From: Pirellulales bacterium
GTDB lineage: Bacteria; Planctomycetota; Planctomycetia; Pirellulales; Lacipirellulaceae
Length of the DNA: 64,000 bases
Assembly (NCBI GenBank): GCA_022448265.1
Contig: JAKVCC010000014.1
Coordinates: 56,700 to 120,699 of the forward strand
Direction of reading: 5' to 3'
Part shown: positions 52,279 to 61,062 of the stretch, in pieces
Position numbering within the stretch: position 1 is the first letter of the stretch
Layout: the number at the start of each line of letters is the position of its first letter
Position numbers and translations under genes: made by a program
Notes under the pieces: model-generated
Told to the model about the DNA's origin: nothing
Seen by the model: only the letters and a program-made list of their open reading frames with translations
Database searches by the model: none

Positions 52279-54840
52279 TTATTGACCGGGAATAATTTGC
52301 TGCAGGTAACTTGCCGCCGCGAAGAGCAGGACCGTGGAAATGACAAGCAGCATCACGTACTGCCGCAAGCTCCCGGTTTGAATTTTGCGGAGCCATAGCC
52401 CCAGGTCCCACGTTCCGCGTGCCATGCCGTTGGCGGAGCCGTCGACAAGGGTGCGATCGAGAACCGCATCGACTACCTTGGCTCCACCTTTGCACGTTGC
52501 CGCAGTGCCGTGGATGATCGAGTCGATGATGCCAAGGTCGAATTTTGTGATCCATTTTGCCAGGAGCAGGCCTGGAGCGACAATCAGCGCCCCATATATT
52601 TCGTCGAACCACCACTTGTTCCAAAAGACGGCGTGGATAGATCTGAATCGCTGCTTGAGTTCATCTGGATTGAGGAAACGCCACAGGTAAACGACTGTTG
52701 CCAACAGCAGTCCCAGCGCCGCAGTCGCAAATGCCGCAATCCCTGCCGGCTTCCGAAACTCCCATTCATGACTTCTGTGTTCGTCCGGGAGAACCAGCGA
52801 CGGCAATAGCTCGCCATGCGTGGTGGCCAGCGTGCCTACTGGACGTGATTGCTCGAGCAGGTTGGTTACCTTGAGACTCGTCCCCGGCACGGTCCAGCCA
52901 ATGCCGAGTGCAAAAACAGCCAATACGACCAAGGGCAGCGTCATCACGCGGGGTGACTCGTGCGCGTGATCATAGCGATGCTGATTGCGCGGCTTGCCGG
53001 CGAACGTCATGTACCACAACCGAAACATGTAAAATGCTGTGATCAAGGCACCTGCCACTGGAGCCCATTTCAAAGGCCAGTGGACCGGATTCAGATCGGC
53101 AAAACTGAATGCTTGCTCGATGATCGCATCTTTGGAGTAATATCCGCTAAAGCCGATCGTCGACAGCGGGATCCCCGCTCCGATAATGGCCAGACAGCCG
53201 ACGAGCATCGTATAGGCGGTGACGGGCATCTTCTTGCGAAGCCCACCCATTTCCGTCATGTCGTTGGTATGAACGCCGTGGATCACTGAACCCGAGCACA
53301 TAAAGAGCAGGCTCTTAAAAAATGCGTGCGTAAACAGGTGGAACATCCCGGCCACCCAGCCGCCTAGCCCTAGGGCCAGCATCATGTAGCCCAACTGGCT
53401 AACCGTAGAATACGCAAGCACCCGTTTGATGTCTGTTGCGGTGATGGCGATCGTGGCTGCAATCACCAGTGTGATACAGCCCGTGTAGGCGATGACCAGC
53501 AAAACCTCGGGTGAAAAGACAGGGAAAAATCTGCCTGCCAGGTAAACGCCCGCCGCTACCATCGTCGCTGAGTGGACGAGTGCCGACACTGGCGTCGGGC
53601 CCTCCATCGCATCGGGTAGCCAGACGTGCAGTGGAAACTGGGCGCTTTTGCCGACACAGCCACAGAAGATCCCGACCCCCGCGACCAGCAGTAGCCACTG
53701 CCCCGCGCGGTTGTCAGAGTCGCCGGACTGCACCTCGCCGTCGCTATCTGTTGGCATGATGCGGTGGCCCTCGAAGGCCATATCACCGGCCGGCTTTAGG
53801 TGGTAATCGTTTTCAGCAGTACGAAGCAGACTGAAGATGCCTCGCTCGGTGAACTTGCCGTCGGCGTCTTTTGTATCGCCAAACGAAAAAGTGCCCAGAC
53901 TTGACCACAGCGCCATCATGCCAATCAACATTCCGAAATCGCCCACGCGATTGACGATGAATGCCTTGTTCGCGGCGGTCGAGGCTGTCTTTCGTTCAAT
54001 GTAAAAGCCAATCAGAAAATATGAGCAGATGCCCACCAGCTCCCAAAAGACGAACACCATTGCCATATTTCCGGCGATCACGATGCCGAACATGCTGAAA
54101 CAGAACAGCGAAAGGTACTGAAAGAAGCGATGATAGCGGCCGGGCCGCTTGAGTGGTTGCCCGTCCGCCAGGGTAACCTCGGAATCGGTAAACTCGTGCA
54201 GCTCGTCATGCATGTAGCCGATCGCATAGAAATGCACGCACGAAGCGATTAAGGCCACCATGCAAAACATGGCGACGGTGAGCGAATCGATGTAATAGCC
54301 AATTGAAAGCTTGAGAGGGCCAAAGGCGGCTAGGGTGTAAAAATCGCCGTTGTAGTAGGGAGGCGTCTTATTGTTGGCGTGTGCCTGGGAATCATTTAGC
54401 GAACCGTGTTCGGCTAGCGAGCCGTGTTCGGCGAGCAGCGCGACCGGTTGGATGTTCAGCGCGAGCTGCGCGTCCCTTTGGGTATTGCGTAGCGCACCTC
54501 CGTCGGTCGCGCCGTGATAAGCTCGATGGGCATGTTTGCCGGCACTGGTAGGGGCGTCGCTGTGGCTCCCATTGTGGGAGTCGTCGGGAATGCCATGGTT
54601 GCCGTGGAGTGGGTCACTCGCATGGGCCGCATCAGCCAGCGGATGGTTCGGCAACCAAACGCCGAACAAAGCGGTAAAGCTCAGCAGCCCCGCGCCCACG
54701 ATGGCAACCGTCGCCAAATACGCAGCACCCTTGCCATGCGGGCCCATGTGCTTGCCAAAAAACAGAATCGCCACAAACGATATCAGGGGCAGCAGCCAGG
54801 CCCACATCAGCAATGTCGGTAGTGTTGAAGCAGGTTCCAT
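52279..54840 (-). CDS. nuoL: NADH-quinone oxidoreductase subunit L with a His-rich insertion
   Basis: This is the distal antiporter-like subunit of complex I, carrying the long lateral helix. It has 853 residues, well above the ~613 of E. coli. The core is clear: FVFWELVGICSYFLIGFYIE, FPLHVWLPDAMEGPTPVSAL and KRVLAYSTVSQLGYMMLALG. Between the second and third membrane spans (about residues 60-160) there is an inserted stretch rich in His, Asp, Gly and Asn (HASDPLHGNHGIPDDSHNGS), with a small direct repeat LAEHGSLAEHGSL. Further additions lie in the middle and before the C-terminal helix. The insertion should face one side of the membrane as a loop. It follows nuoK after 13 bases. Confidence 0.95.
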   Translation of the reverse strand: MEPASTLPTLLMWAWLLPLISFVAILFFGKHMGPHGKGAAYLATVAIVGAGLLSFTALFGVWLPNHPLADAAHASDPLHGNHGIPDDSHNGSHSDAPTSAGKHAHRAYHGATDGGALRNTQRDAQLALNIQPVALLAEHGSLAEHGSLNDSQAHANNKTPPYYNGDFYTLAAFGPLKLSIGYYIDSLTVAMFCMVALIASCVHFYAIGYMHDELHEFTDSEVTLADGQPLKRPGRYHRFFQYLSLFCFSMFGIVIAGNMAMVFVFWELVGICSYFLIGFYIERKTASTAANKAFIVNRVGDFGMLIGMMALWSSLGTFSFGDTKDADGKFTERGIFSLLRTAENDYHLKPAGDMAFEGHRIMPTDSDGEVQSGDSDNRAGQWLLLVAGVGIFCGCVGKSAQFPLHVWLPDAMEGPTPVSALVHSATMVAAGVYLAGRFFPVFSPEVLLVIAYTGCITLVIAATIAITATDIKRVLAYSTVSQLGYMMLALGLGGWVAGMFHLFTHAFFKSLLFMCSGSVIHGVHTNDMTEMGGLRKKMPVTAYTMLVGCLAIIGAGIPLSTIGFSGYYSKDAIIEQAFSFADLNPVHWPLKWAPVAGALITAFYMFRLWYMTFAGKPRNQHRYDHAHESPRVMTLPLVVLAVFALGIGWTVPGTSLKVTNLLEQSRPVGTLATTHGELLPSLVLPDEHRSHEWEFRKPAGIAAFATAALGLLLATVVYLWRFLNPDELKQRFRSIHAVFWNKWWFDEIYGALIVAPGLLLAKWITKFDLGIIDSIIHGTAATCKGGAKVVDAVLDRTLVDGSANGMARGTWDLGLWLRKIQTGSLRQYVMLLVISTVLLFAAASYLQQIIPGQ

Positions 54841-54853
54841 CGCAGCTTTTTAT

Positions 54854-55213
54854 TTAACCGTGCAATTGATCGGCGCGGTCGACGTCAATCGAATCGTGGT
54901 TGTTGTAAAAATTCAAAACGATCGCGAGGGCAACGGCGGCTTCCGCCGCGGCCAGCACGATCACAAACAGGGCTACCAACTGCCCGTCCAGCCCAAGCGT
55001 GTTGGCATCATTACGAAGATAACGACTGCCGAACGCTATAAAATTCAAGTTGGCACCGTTCAGGACCAGTTCGATGCCCATGAGTATGCCAAGCGCATTG
55101 CGCTTGGTGGCCATGCAAAGCACGCCGCAGGTGAACAGTATCGCCCCGACGACTACGTAGTGTGCAGCGCCCACAGGCTCGGTCAGGATATTTGCCAAAG
55201 GGAAATAAGGCAT
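54854..55213 (-). CDS. nuoK: NADH-quinone oxidoreductase subunit K
   Basis: This small membrane subunit has 119 residues and three membrane spans, forming part of the proton channel. The key block is RNALGILMGIELVLNGANLN, with the conserved membrane Glu, followed by FVIVLAAAEAAVALAIVLNF, which holds a second conserved Glu. The length is normal apart from a short polar tail (DSIDVDRADQ). It starts 9 bases after nuoJ and ends 13 bases before nuoL. Confidence 0.96.
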   Translation of the reverse strand: MPYFPLANILTEPVGAAHYVVVGAILFTCGVLCMATKRNALGILMGIELVLNGANLNFIAFGSRYLRNDANTLGLDGQLVALFVIVLAAAEAAVALAIVLNFYNNHDSIDVDRADQLHG

Positions 55214-55222
55214 TCGCGGTTT

Positions 55223-55804
55223 TCAGTCTCCGGTGGCTAGGTTGGCGCTGGTCGTTTTGCGCTTGGCCCGGGCTAGGTAGGCCGCACCGACCAGCACCAC
55301 CAAGAGATGGACCGAAACGATCTCAAACGGAAAAAAATAGCCCGATCTATCCGGGGCATCGACACGAAATCCCAGCAATCCCATGGCAATCGGGGTCACG
55401 GTCTTCTTCACAGCGACTGCGTTTGCCTCGGCAGCGTCCATTCCTTGCCATGCGGGAATACTGAAGGCCGCCCAGATGAGGACCACCAACAAGGCGCCAC
55501 CGGCAAAAATTCCGATAACCCAATCGCCTGCATCGGATTTCATTTCTACAAATCGTTCTTGGGATGTCAGCATGACTCCAAATACGAGCAGCACCAGGGT
55601 GCCGCCTACGTAAATCATCAGTTGCATCGCCCCCACAAAATCAGCGCCCGCCAAGAAAAAGAGACCGGCGGTTGCCGCCAGCGAAATCACCAGATAAAAG
55701 GCCATCCGGACAATGTTTTTGGAGAACAATACGGCCACTGCAAACGCGCACGCAATCCCGCCAAAGAGCAGAAAAAAAACCGATGGCCAGTAGATTCCTT
55801 CCAT
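55223..55804 (-). CDS. nuoJ: NADH-quinone oxidoreductase subunit J
   Basis: This membrane subunit of complex I has 193 residues from the ATG at 55804. GGAGGAA lies about ten bases before that ATG, whereas the in-frame TTG at 55813 overlaps nuoH and is less likely. Family marks are SKNIVRMAFYLVISLAATAG and VGAMQLMIYVGGTLVLLVFG (the pi-bulge region of the third helix). It follows nuoH directly: in E. coli and many others nuoI lies between nuoH and nuoJ, but here it does not. Confidence 0.95.
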   Translation of the reverse strand: MEGIYWPSVFFLLFGGIACAFAVAVLFSKNIVRMAFYLVISLAATAGLFFLAGADFVGAMQLMIYVGGTLVLLVFGVMLTSQERFVEMKSDAGDWVIGIFAGGALLVVLIWAAFSIPAWQGMDAAEANAVAVKKTVTPIAMGLLGFRVDAPDRSGYFFPFEIVSVHLLVVLVGAAYLARAKRKTTSANLATGD

Positions 55805-55806
55805 CC

Positions 55807-57282
55807 CTAACAACTTCCTCCCACGGATATCAAAATTGAGCGTATGCCTCGCAGCCCATTGGTTGTTGTGGAGATTAGCATCGACCGCTCGCGGCGGGTA
55901 GCGATCCGTTTTTTAGAGTGAGGGGGGCTCCCTGCTCCGGTGCCGGTCGTCGGGCTGGTCCTAAGCTTCGAGTTCAGGCTATGCGAGGCCAGGATAGTTG
56001 TCTTGTCCCAAGTAACCTGGGACGCGCTTCTCGGCTGCGAGGACTCACCAGCCAACTTGTTTTTATAAGTCGGTGGGTCGTTCGGTGGATCGGTTGTTTC
56101 GACTCCTTGGGCGTCCCAGCCCTCGTGTACTTCGTACACGCCCGGAGGGTAGTTTTGCAGCCCGAAGAAATTCTTGTTTGGCAATTTATAGTGCCAGCAA
56201 GTTGCACCCAAAAACATCACCGCGGCGATGGGTGTGCAGTACTTCAGGCAAGTTGCCATGACTTGGTCAATGCGGAGGCGTGGAACCGTCCAGCGAATCC
56301 ACATCATAATGCAAACGCCAATTGTCCCCTTTAGCAGAACGTTGGCCAGTCCGAGTACCTGGGCTAATCCCCAGCCGGCCGTCCCGGTTTCGCCGCCCAG
56401 GCCCAACCAAGAAGTGATGGGGAAGGGGCCATGCCAGCCACCCAAAAATAAAATCGATGCCAGGATGCTCACCGAGAACATCGATCCGTATTCCGCCATG
56501 AAGAAAAAACTCCAGCGCAGACCGGAGTATTCGGTATGAAAGCCCGCCACCAACTCACTCTCTGCCTCCGCCAGATCGAAGGGAGCCCGATTGACGCTGG
56601 CGGTTGCACAGGTGACAAAGACCCAGAATATGATGAACGTAAAAGGATCGTGAAAAACGAGCCAGTTGGTAAACAGGCCCGCTTGAATGTCGCCAATAAC
56701 GACCATGTCCATCGACCCGGCAAGCAGCACGGGTACCACCGCACACAGGCCCAGTGGGACTTCGTAACTCACCACTTGCGCCGCCTCACGCATCGCACCG
56801 AAGAGCGACCATTTTGAAGCCGAAGAGTATCCAGCCAGAATGACGCCAAACACTTCAAGTCCCAACACGGCCAATACGAAGAAGACCCCCACGTTGAGAT
56901 GTTGCGCAATCCATGGATAGGCACCTCCGGCAAAAGGAATCGCGATAAAAGCAGAGATCGCCGCGCAAAAACTGATATAAGGCGCGATTTTGAAGAGCAG
57001 CCCGTCCGCGCCGTTGGGCATCAGGTCTTCTTTGGTTAACAGCTTGATGCCGTCGGCCAACGTTTGCAGCCAACCAAATTTTCCGCCAACGCGGGTCGGA
57101 CCCAGTCGATCCTGAATTCGGCCCGAAATCTTGCGTTCCAGCCAAATGAAGATTAGCGCGCCAACGGCGACCAAGTTGATAATGAGGCCGATATGCACGA
57201 GTCCGGCGATTCCGTAAGCCAGCCAGGGCCAAGGGCAAACGCGAACGCCGAAGAGCGTCAAGTTCTCCAAAAATTGGGCCAC
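55807..57282 (-). CDS. nuoH: NADH-quinone oxidoreductase subunit H with long C-terminal tail
   Basis: This is the membrane subunit of complex I that forms part of the quinone-binding site. It has 491 residues against ~325 in E. coli. The hallmark loops are IWLERKISGRIQDRLGPTRV and VNRAPFDLAEAESELVAGFH-TEYSG, both intact. The membrane part ends near residue 385 (FLGATCWHYKLPNKNFF). The remaining ~105 residues are hydrophilic, rich in Ser, Thr, Pro and Arg, and run to 2 bases before the nuoJ ATG; the last part looks unconserved. It is the first gene of the nuoHJKLMN operon in this window. Confidence 0.93.
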   Translation of the reverse strand: MAQFLENLTLFGVRVCPWPWLAYGIAGLVHIGLIINLVAVGALIFIWLERKISGRIQDRLGPTRVGGKFGWLQTLADGIKLLTKEDLMPNGADGLLFKIAPYISFCAAISAFIAIPFAGGAYPWIAQHLNVGVFFVLAVLGLEVFGVILAGYSSASKWSLFGAMREAAQVVSYEVPLGLCAVVPVLLAGSMDMVVIGDIQAGLFTNWLVFHDPFTFIIFWVFVTCATASVNRAPFDLAEAESELVAGFHTEYSGLRWSFFFMAEYGSMFSVSILASILFLGGWHGPFPITSWLGLGGETGTAGWGLAQVLGLANVLLKGTIGVCIMMWIRWTVPRLRIDQVMATCLKYCTPIAAVMFLGATCWHYKLPNKNFFGLQNYPPGVYEVHEGWDAQGVETTDPPNDPPTYKNKLAGESSQPRSASQVTWDKTTILASHSLNSKLRTSPTTGTGAGSPPHSKKRIATRRERSMLISTTTNGLRGIRSILISVGGSC

Positions 57283-57891
57283 TGGTGGTTTTTCCTCAAA
57301 CCGCTCGGAGCCAAAGCCGCGTCAGCCGGGTCGCATCGCCAACATGCCGACCAGGCCAGACAAATAAATCGCGAAAGTAGAAAAAAATGTCACAAACTGG
57401 TTGGGCAGGCAGATATTGCCAATACCCTCTCGTTGGCCATCGGCGCTGCAAACAGTGCGGGTTGGCAGGGGTTTTGCCTGCACAAGGGCCGAGCTACTTC
57501 CGCAGGCCCTTTTTCGTCTGCTGCGCCGGGGACAATAAGATTGTGAAATATTGCACAAGGCCCTGGAACTGTACACCCCCGCAGGGGAAAATATAGGGGC
57601 GCCCGTGGCACGCCTGGGGGCCCCCGATTGGGCACGTGCTCCACGGTAGGGAGCTTTTCAGCGCCTATAATGCAGCCCCACTTCGGGGGCCGTCGTGCGG
57701 GGTCAGGAGTGTTTCCTAGCTCGGCAGCGCTGTCTCAGGCTTACTCGTTCGTGATCGCTGGTGGCCTGTTGCCCGGCAGCCAGGAACTACACAAGCCCAG
57801 CCGACAGCCTACACGAAATCGTAGATGCCCGGTTACCGCAAGATTTTGAGAATTTGGAACCAAGCAACCCTCTATCACAAGCCACCTTGAT
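57283..57891. other. Intergenic region between divergent nuoH and glycosyltransferase genes
   Basis: About 610 bases without a supported gene lie between divergent units, so promoters for both should be here. It contains a terminator-like hairpin (57484-57514) and GC-rich inverted segments near 57590-57640. A short minus-strand frame (57390-57644) shows no family. No known riboswitch or RNA was identified. Confidence 0.5.
57484..57514 (+). terminator. Terminator-like hairpin between nuoH and the glycosyltransferase
   Basis: aagggcc and ggccctt form an exact 7-bp stem with a 14-base loop, followed by ttt on the plus strand. No plus-strand gene precedes it, so it may be an attenuator in a leader rather than a terminator. 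Confidence 0.35.
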
Positions 57892-59145
57892 TTGACTCTC
57901 TTTGCCTTCGTACTTTTCGGGCTGCTTATGGCGCTTGTGTTGGGCCAAGCGGTACTCGTGCTTGGTTTTTCCCGTGCGCTGCGAAAACAGCCGCCACCTC
58001 TTATCGGCGACCAGCAAGCGCCGCCGGCATTGGTGATTCTTTGTCTGCGAGGTGCCGATCCGTATTTGTCGGAATGTCTCGACGGACTGCTTGGGCAAGA
58101 TTATCCCCAATACGATATTCGCGTCATCATCGATGAGCTAGGCGATCCAGCTCATGACGTGGTCGTTGCCAAGTTGCAGACTTGTGGGGCCCAAAATGTG
58201 ACCATTGAAGTCTTGGCCGATAAACGTGAAACGTGCAGTCTCAAATGTAGTGCGCTGTTGCAAGCTGCTGCAAATGCCTCCGAGGGTTACGAGTTTATTG
58301 CACAAATAGACGCCGACACGCTCGCCCACACGACCTGGCTGCGCGAATTGGCCACGGCACTGGTGGACGAAAAGGTGGGTGCCGCGACCGGAAATCGCTG
58401 GTACATGCCGAGCCGTGCGACGGCCGGATCCCTGATTCGCTATACGTGGAATGCCGCGGCTATCGTGCAGATGTATTGGTATCAAGTCGCCTGGGGCGGC
58501 ACGCTGGCGATCAAGACGCGGGTACTTCGCGAAACCAATGTGCTTGATAAATGGGGGCGCGCTTTTTGTGAAGATACGATGATGTTCGGCGTATTGAAGG
58601 AGGCTGGTCTCCGCACGGAGTTTGTCCCGTCGTTGATGATGATCAATCGTGAGGACTGCGATCTGGGCGGTATTTTTCACTGGGTAAGTCGCCAATTGCT
58701 GACCGCGCGGCTGTATCATCCGGCTTGGCCGGCCGTCCTTGGGCACGGCGTGGTCGCCAGCGCAGCGCCGGCAGCGGCCATCGCCACCTGGTGCTACGCG
58801 GGGTGGTTGGGCTATAGCGGGGCGGCCGCCTGGGCTGCGGTGGGGTTGATCGGCTACGAGTTGTCTCTGGTCGTGTTGCTATTGCCATTGGAGTTGGCTG
58901 TCCAGAAAATCGCCGCATCGAGGGGGCAGACCAGCCGGTGGCTCTCTGCGGGGCGGATGCTCAAGTGCCTGGCAATCATGCCACTGACCCAACTGGGCTA
59001 CCCGGTCGCGTTAGGGGTCGCCTGCTTTATGCGAACGGCCCGTTGGCGAGGTATCGACTATAGCGTGGCGGGTCCATGGGATATCAAGAGACATAACTAT
59101 CAGCCGTTTCGAGACTCGGATGGCGACGATAGGGTTTCGCTCTAG
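57892..59145 (+). CDS. Family 2/21 glycosyltransferase, ceramide-glucosyltransferase-like
   Basis: This is a membrane-linked glycosyltransferase of 417 residues. One N-terminal span (LFAFVLFGLLMALVLGQAVL) precedes the GT domain with PALVILCLRGADPYLSECLD, AQIDADTLAHTTWLRELATA (DxD type) and AFCEDTMMFGVLKEAGLRTE, ending in FHWVSRQLLTARLYHP. The last block resembles the (Q/R)xxRW-type signature of processive and ceramide glucosyltransferases. Three to four more spans follow. It may attach a sugar to a lipid. The start is a TTG without a clear ribosome binding site. It is divergent from nuoH and convergent with the reductase gene at 59195. Confidence 0.78.
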   Translation: MTLFAFVLFGLLMALVLGQAVLVLGFSRALRKQPPPLIGDQQAPPALVILCLRGADPYLSECLDGLLGQDYPQYDIRVIIDELGDPAHDVVVAKLQTCGAQNVTIEVLADKRETCSLKCSALLQAAANASEGYEFIAQIDADTLAHTTWLRELATALVDEKVGAATGNRWYMPSRATAGSLIRYTWNAAAIVQMYWYQVAWGGTLAIKTRVLRETNVLDKWGRAFCEDTMMFGVLKEAGLRTEFVPSLMMINREDCDLGGIFHWVSRQLLTARLYHPAWPAVLGHGVVASAAPAAAIATWCYAGWLGYSGAAAWAAVGLIGYELSLVVLLLPLELAVQKIAASRGQTSRWLSAGRMLKCLAIMPLTQLGYPVALGVACFMRTARWRGIDYSVAGPWDIKRHNYQPFRDSDGDDRVSL

Positions 59146-59194
59146 CCCGACGACTCGGTTGTCTCACGCGCCGGAGGTAGAACCAATAACCGGC

Positions 59195-60664
59195 TCAACA
59201 GCAGTCTGGCTCGACCACCAGATCCATGCCCAAAAACTGCGTGAGTTGGGCGACCATGCCGACGCGCTGGTCGGCAATTTCCGGGGGCGTCGTAAGATCC
59301 ATTGTGCTGGCCAATTCGGCCAACTGGGCCGCCGAGATCTTGAGTTGGCTTGAGCAATTGTCGAGAACGCCCTGTTTCAACGCGATAAGCTGCCCATCCG
59401 ACAGGGTCAACGTCCATTGTCCTCCCCCAGGCCCCGTCACATCGAGGCCCAGCGTCCATTCCGACTTGCTTTGATTGGCGGGCACTGCCTGACGCTGGTC
59501 CACTTCGAGCCGTTTAAGGAAAGTGCCAACGCAAAATGGAATCTTGGACAGGGGCCGGCGGCGCTTGCCCCAGCGGTCTTTTTCGCCGAACTGCATAAAC
59601 CGGTGGAGCATCACTTCATCGATCTCCGGGCACGGCAGGTGTCCGGCAAACTGCTTGAGATTGCTCGTGTCAAATTCGGGATCACTTGCTTCGTAAGCAC
59701 GGTACAGCCCAGAGTTTTCAAACACATCCTGACCGAGGCCTCCGTTGCTCCGATCCACCTGTGATTCTGGGCCCACAAATTTAACGCCCCGAGAATTAAA
59801 ATAGGTATAACCGGCTTCGATCATTTGCCGCGCGGTCATTCGTGTGTTGGGTGCGAGGTGAAAGGTACGACGATGGGCCTTAGGAGTGCTGAATAGGTGG
59901 CAAATAACCCGGGAAGTCCAGTCGACGGGGATGACATTCCGGGGTTCGTCTCCGGAAATATTTAATTCCAGGTCTGTGTTGCGCACGCCGTCGGCGCCCG
60001 GTTCAGTATTGCGGGCGAGAATGCACATTAACTGCAAATACATAAACAACCCATGATAGGTGTTGGTGTACCCCGTTTGCGAGTCGCCGGCGATCACCGC
60101 CGGGCGGTAAACCGTCAAGCAATCCAGATGGTCGGCATTGCGGACCAATAATTCTGCCTGCAGTTTGCTTTGTTCATAGTCGTTGCGAAAATCCTGGCCG
60201 AGGTCCGATTCGTTTTCGTAGATGCGGCCTGTGCGGAGTCCGCAAACGTACGCGGTAGAAATGTAGTGCATTTGGGAGATGCCAGTTTTTTGGCAGAGTT
60301 GAAGAACGCGCTGGGTTCCGTCAACATTCGTGCGCCACGGCTCTCCGTTGGATTCTTCATGGAACGTCAGAGACGCTGCGCTATGAATAACACTGGAACA
60401 GTGCTCTGCCAGCCATTGGCATGCGCGTTCATCAAGACCCAGGTGGTCTCGACTTAGATCGCCTTCTAGGCAAATCGGGCGGGGCAGTTCTTGTTGAAGT
60501 TGGGCCTCCCACATCTGCAAGACCCCTTCGACTCGTTGAACGGCCGAATGCCTCGTGTTTGGCCGCACCACGACGACTAGGCGTTGGCCGTCGAGTAACA
60601 GATCTCGCAGCAAGTAACTGCCCAAAAGACCGGTGGCTCCGGTCAATAGCGTATAACTGGACAC
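59195..60664 (-). CDS. Extended SDR / thioester-reductase-like protein with SCP2-like C-terminal part
   Basis: This protein has 489 residues. The N-terminal Rossmann domain reads YTLLTGATGLLGSYLLRDLL, with SVIHSAASLTFHEESNGEPW, MHYISTAYVCGLRTG and NDYEQSKLQAELLVR (the Tyr-x-x-x-Lys pair). These match the extended SDRs of the thioester-reductase or fatty acyl-CoA reductase group. The C-terminal ~110 residues (WTLTLSDGQLIALKQGVLDN and AQLAELASTMDLTTPPEIAD) look like an SCP2-type lipid-binding domain, though this is weaker. The GTG start has GAGG upstream. It may reduce a fatty acyl thioester or process a lipid-bound sugar. The neighbouring GT2 and RND genes support a lipid role. Confidence 0.75.
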   Translation of the reverse strand: MSSYTLLTGATGLLGSYLLRDLLLDGQRLVVVVRPNTRHSAVQRVEGVLQMWEAQLQQELPRPICLEGDLSRDHLGLDERACQWLAEHCSSVIHSAASLTFHEESNGEPWRTNVDGTQRVLQLCQKTGISQMHYISTAYVCGLRTGRIYENESDLGQDFRNDYEQSKLQAELLVRNADHLDCLTVYRPAVIAGDSQTGYTNTYHGLFMYLQLMCILARNTEPGADGVRNTDLELNISGDEPRNVIPVDWTSRVICHLFSTPKAHRRTFHLAPNTRMTARQMIEAGYTYFNSRGVKFVGPESQVDRSNGGLGQDVFENSGLYRAYEASDPEFDTSNLKQFAGHLPCPEIDEVMLHRFMQFGEKDRWGKRRRPLSKIPFCVGTFLKRLEVDQRQAVPANQSKSEWTLGLDVTGPGGGQWTLTLSDGQLIALKQGVLDNCSSQLKISAAQLAELASTMDLTTPPEIADQRVGMVAQLTQFLGMDLVVEPDCC

Positions 60665-60834
60665 GTAGTCACCTCATAGTTGCTAATCTTGAAGTCGCTT
60701 TTACACAGTTCGGCCATCCAATAGTACTCCAAGATTTTAGCGATTGCCAAATTATGAAGTTCCTGGGAAGCATTCAATAAAAAAGTTTTGCAACTTGTCC
60801 CTTCAAGGGGCGACCCCTAAGGGAGTGACGCAGC

Positions 60835-60860
60835 GGAGTGATGGCGAGGAGTGATGGCGC
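60835..60860. repeat. 13-bp tandem duplication
   Basis: ggagtgatggcga is followed directly by ggagtgatggcgc, with a single difference at the last base. A related gggagtgacg lies just upstream. Confidence 0.7.
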
Positions 60861-60920
60861 GCCGGTTGCCAAGCGGCCACGTATTGGTCGGTACCGAGAT
60901 CGACTGGTACAGGAATGTCC

Positions 60921-60954
60921 ATTGTACCGTCACCAATATTGTACCGTCACCAAT
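60921..60954. repeat. Perfect 17-bp tandem duplication
   Basis: attgtaccgtcaccaat occurs twice in direct succession without a mismatch. It lies about 110 bases past the stop of the RND exporter gene. Confidence 0.9.
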
Positions 60955-61062
60955 ACCGAAGACAACTAGGCTGTGTCGGGTCAGCTGCTCGCAGCACCCA
61001 GGTTGAGGACCAAGGTCCCAGAGAACAAATGGCTGCCGACCCGGTCCGATGTGCCTGTCACG

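Larger units (their letters stand above)
60665..61062. other. Intergenic region between the reductase and the RND exporter genes
   Basis: About 400 bases without a supported gene contain several short tandem duplications (listed separately). The promoter of the reductase gene should lie at its left end. Confidence 0.5.
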
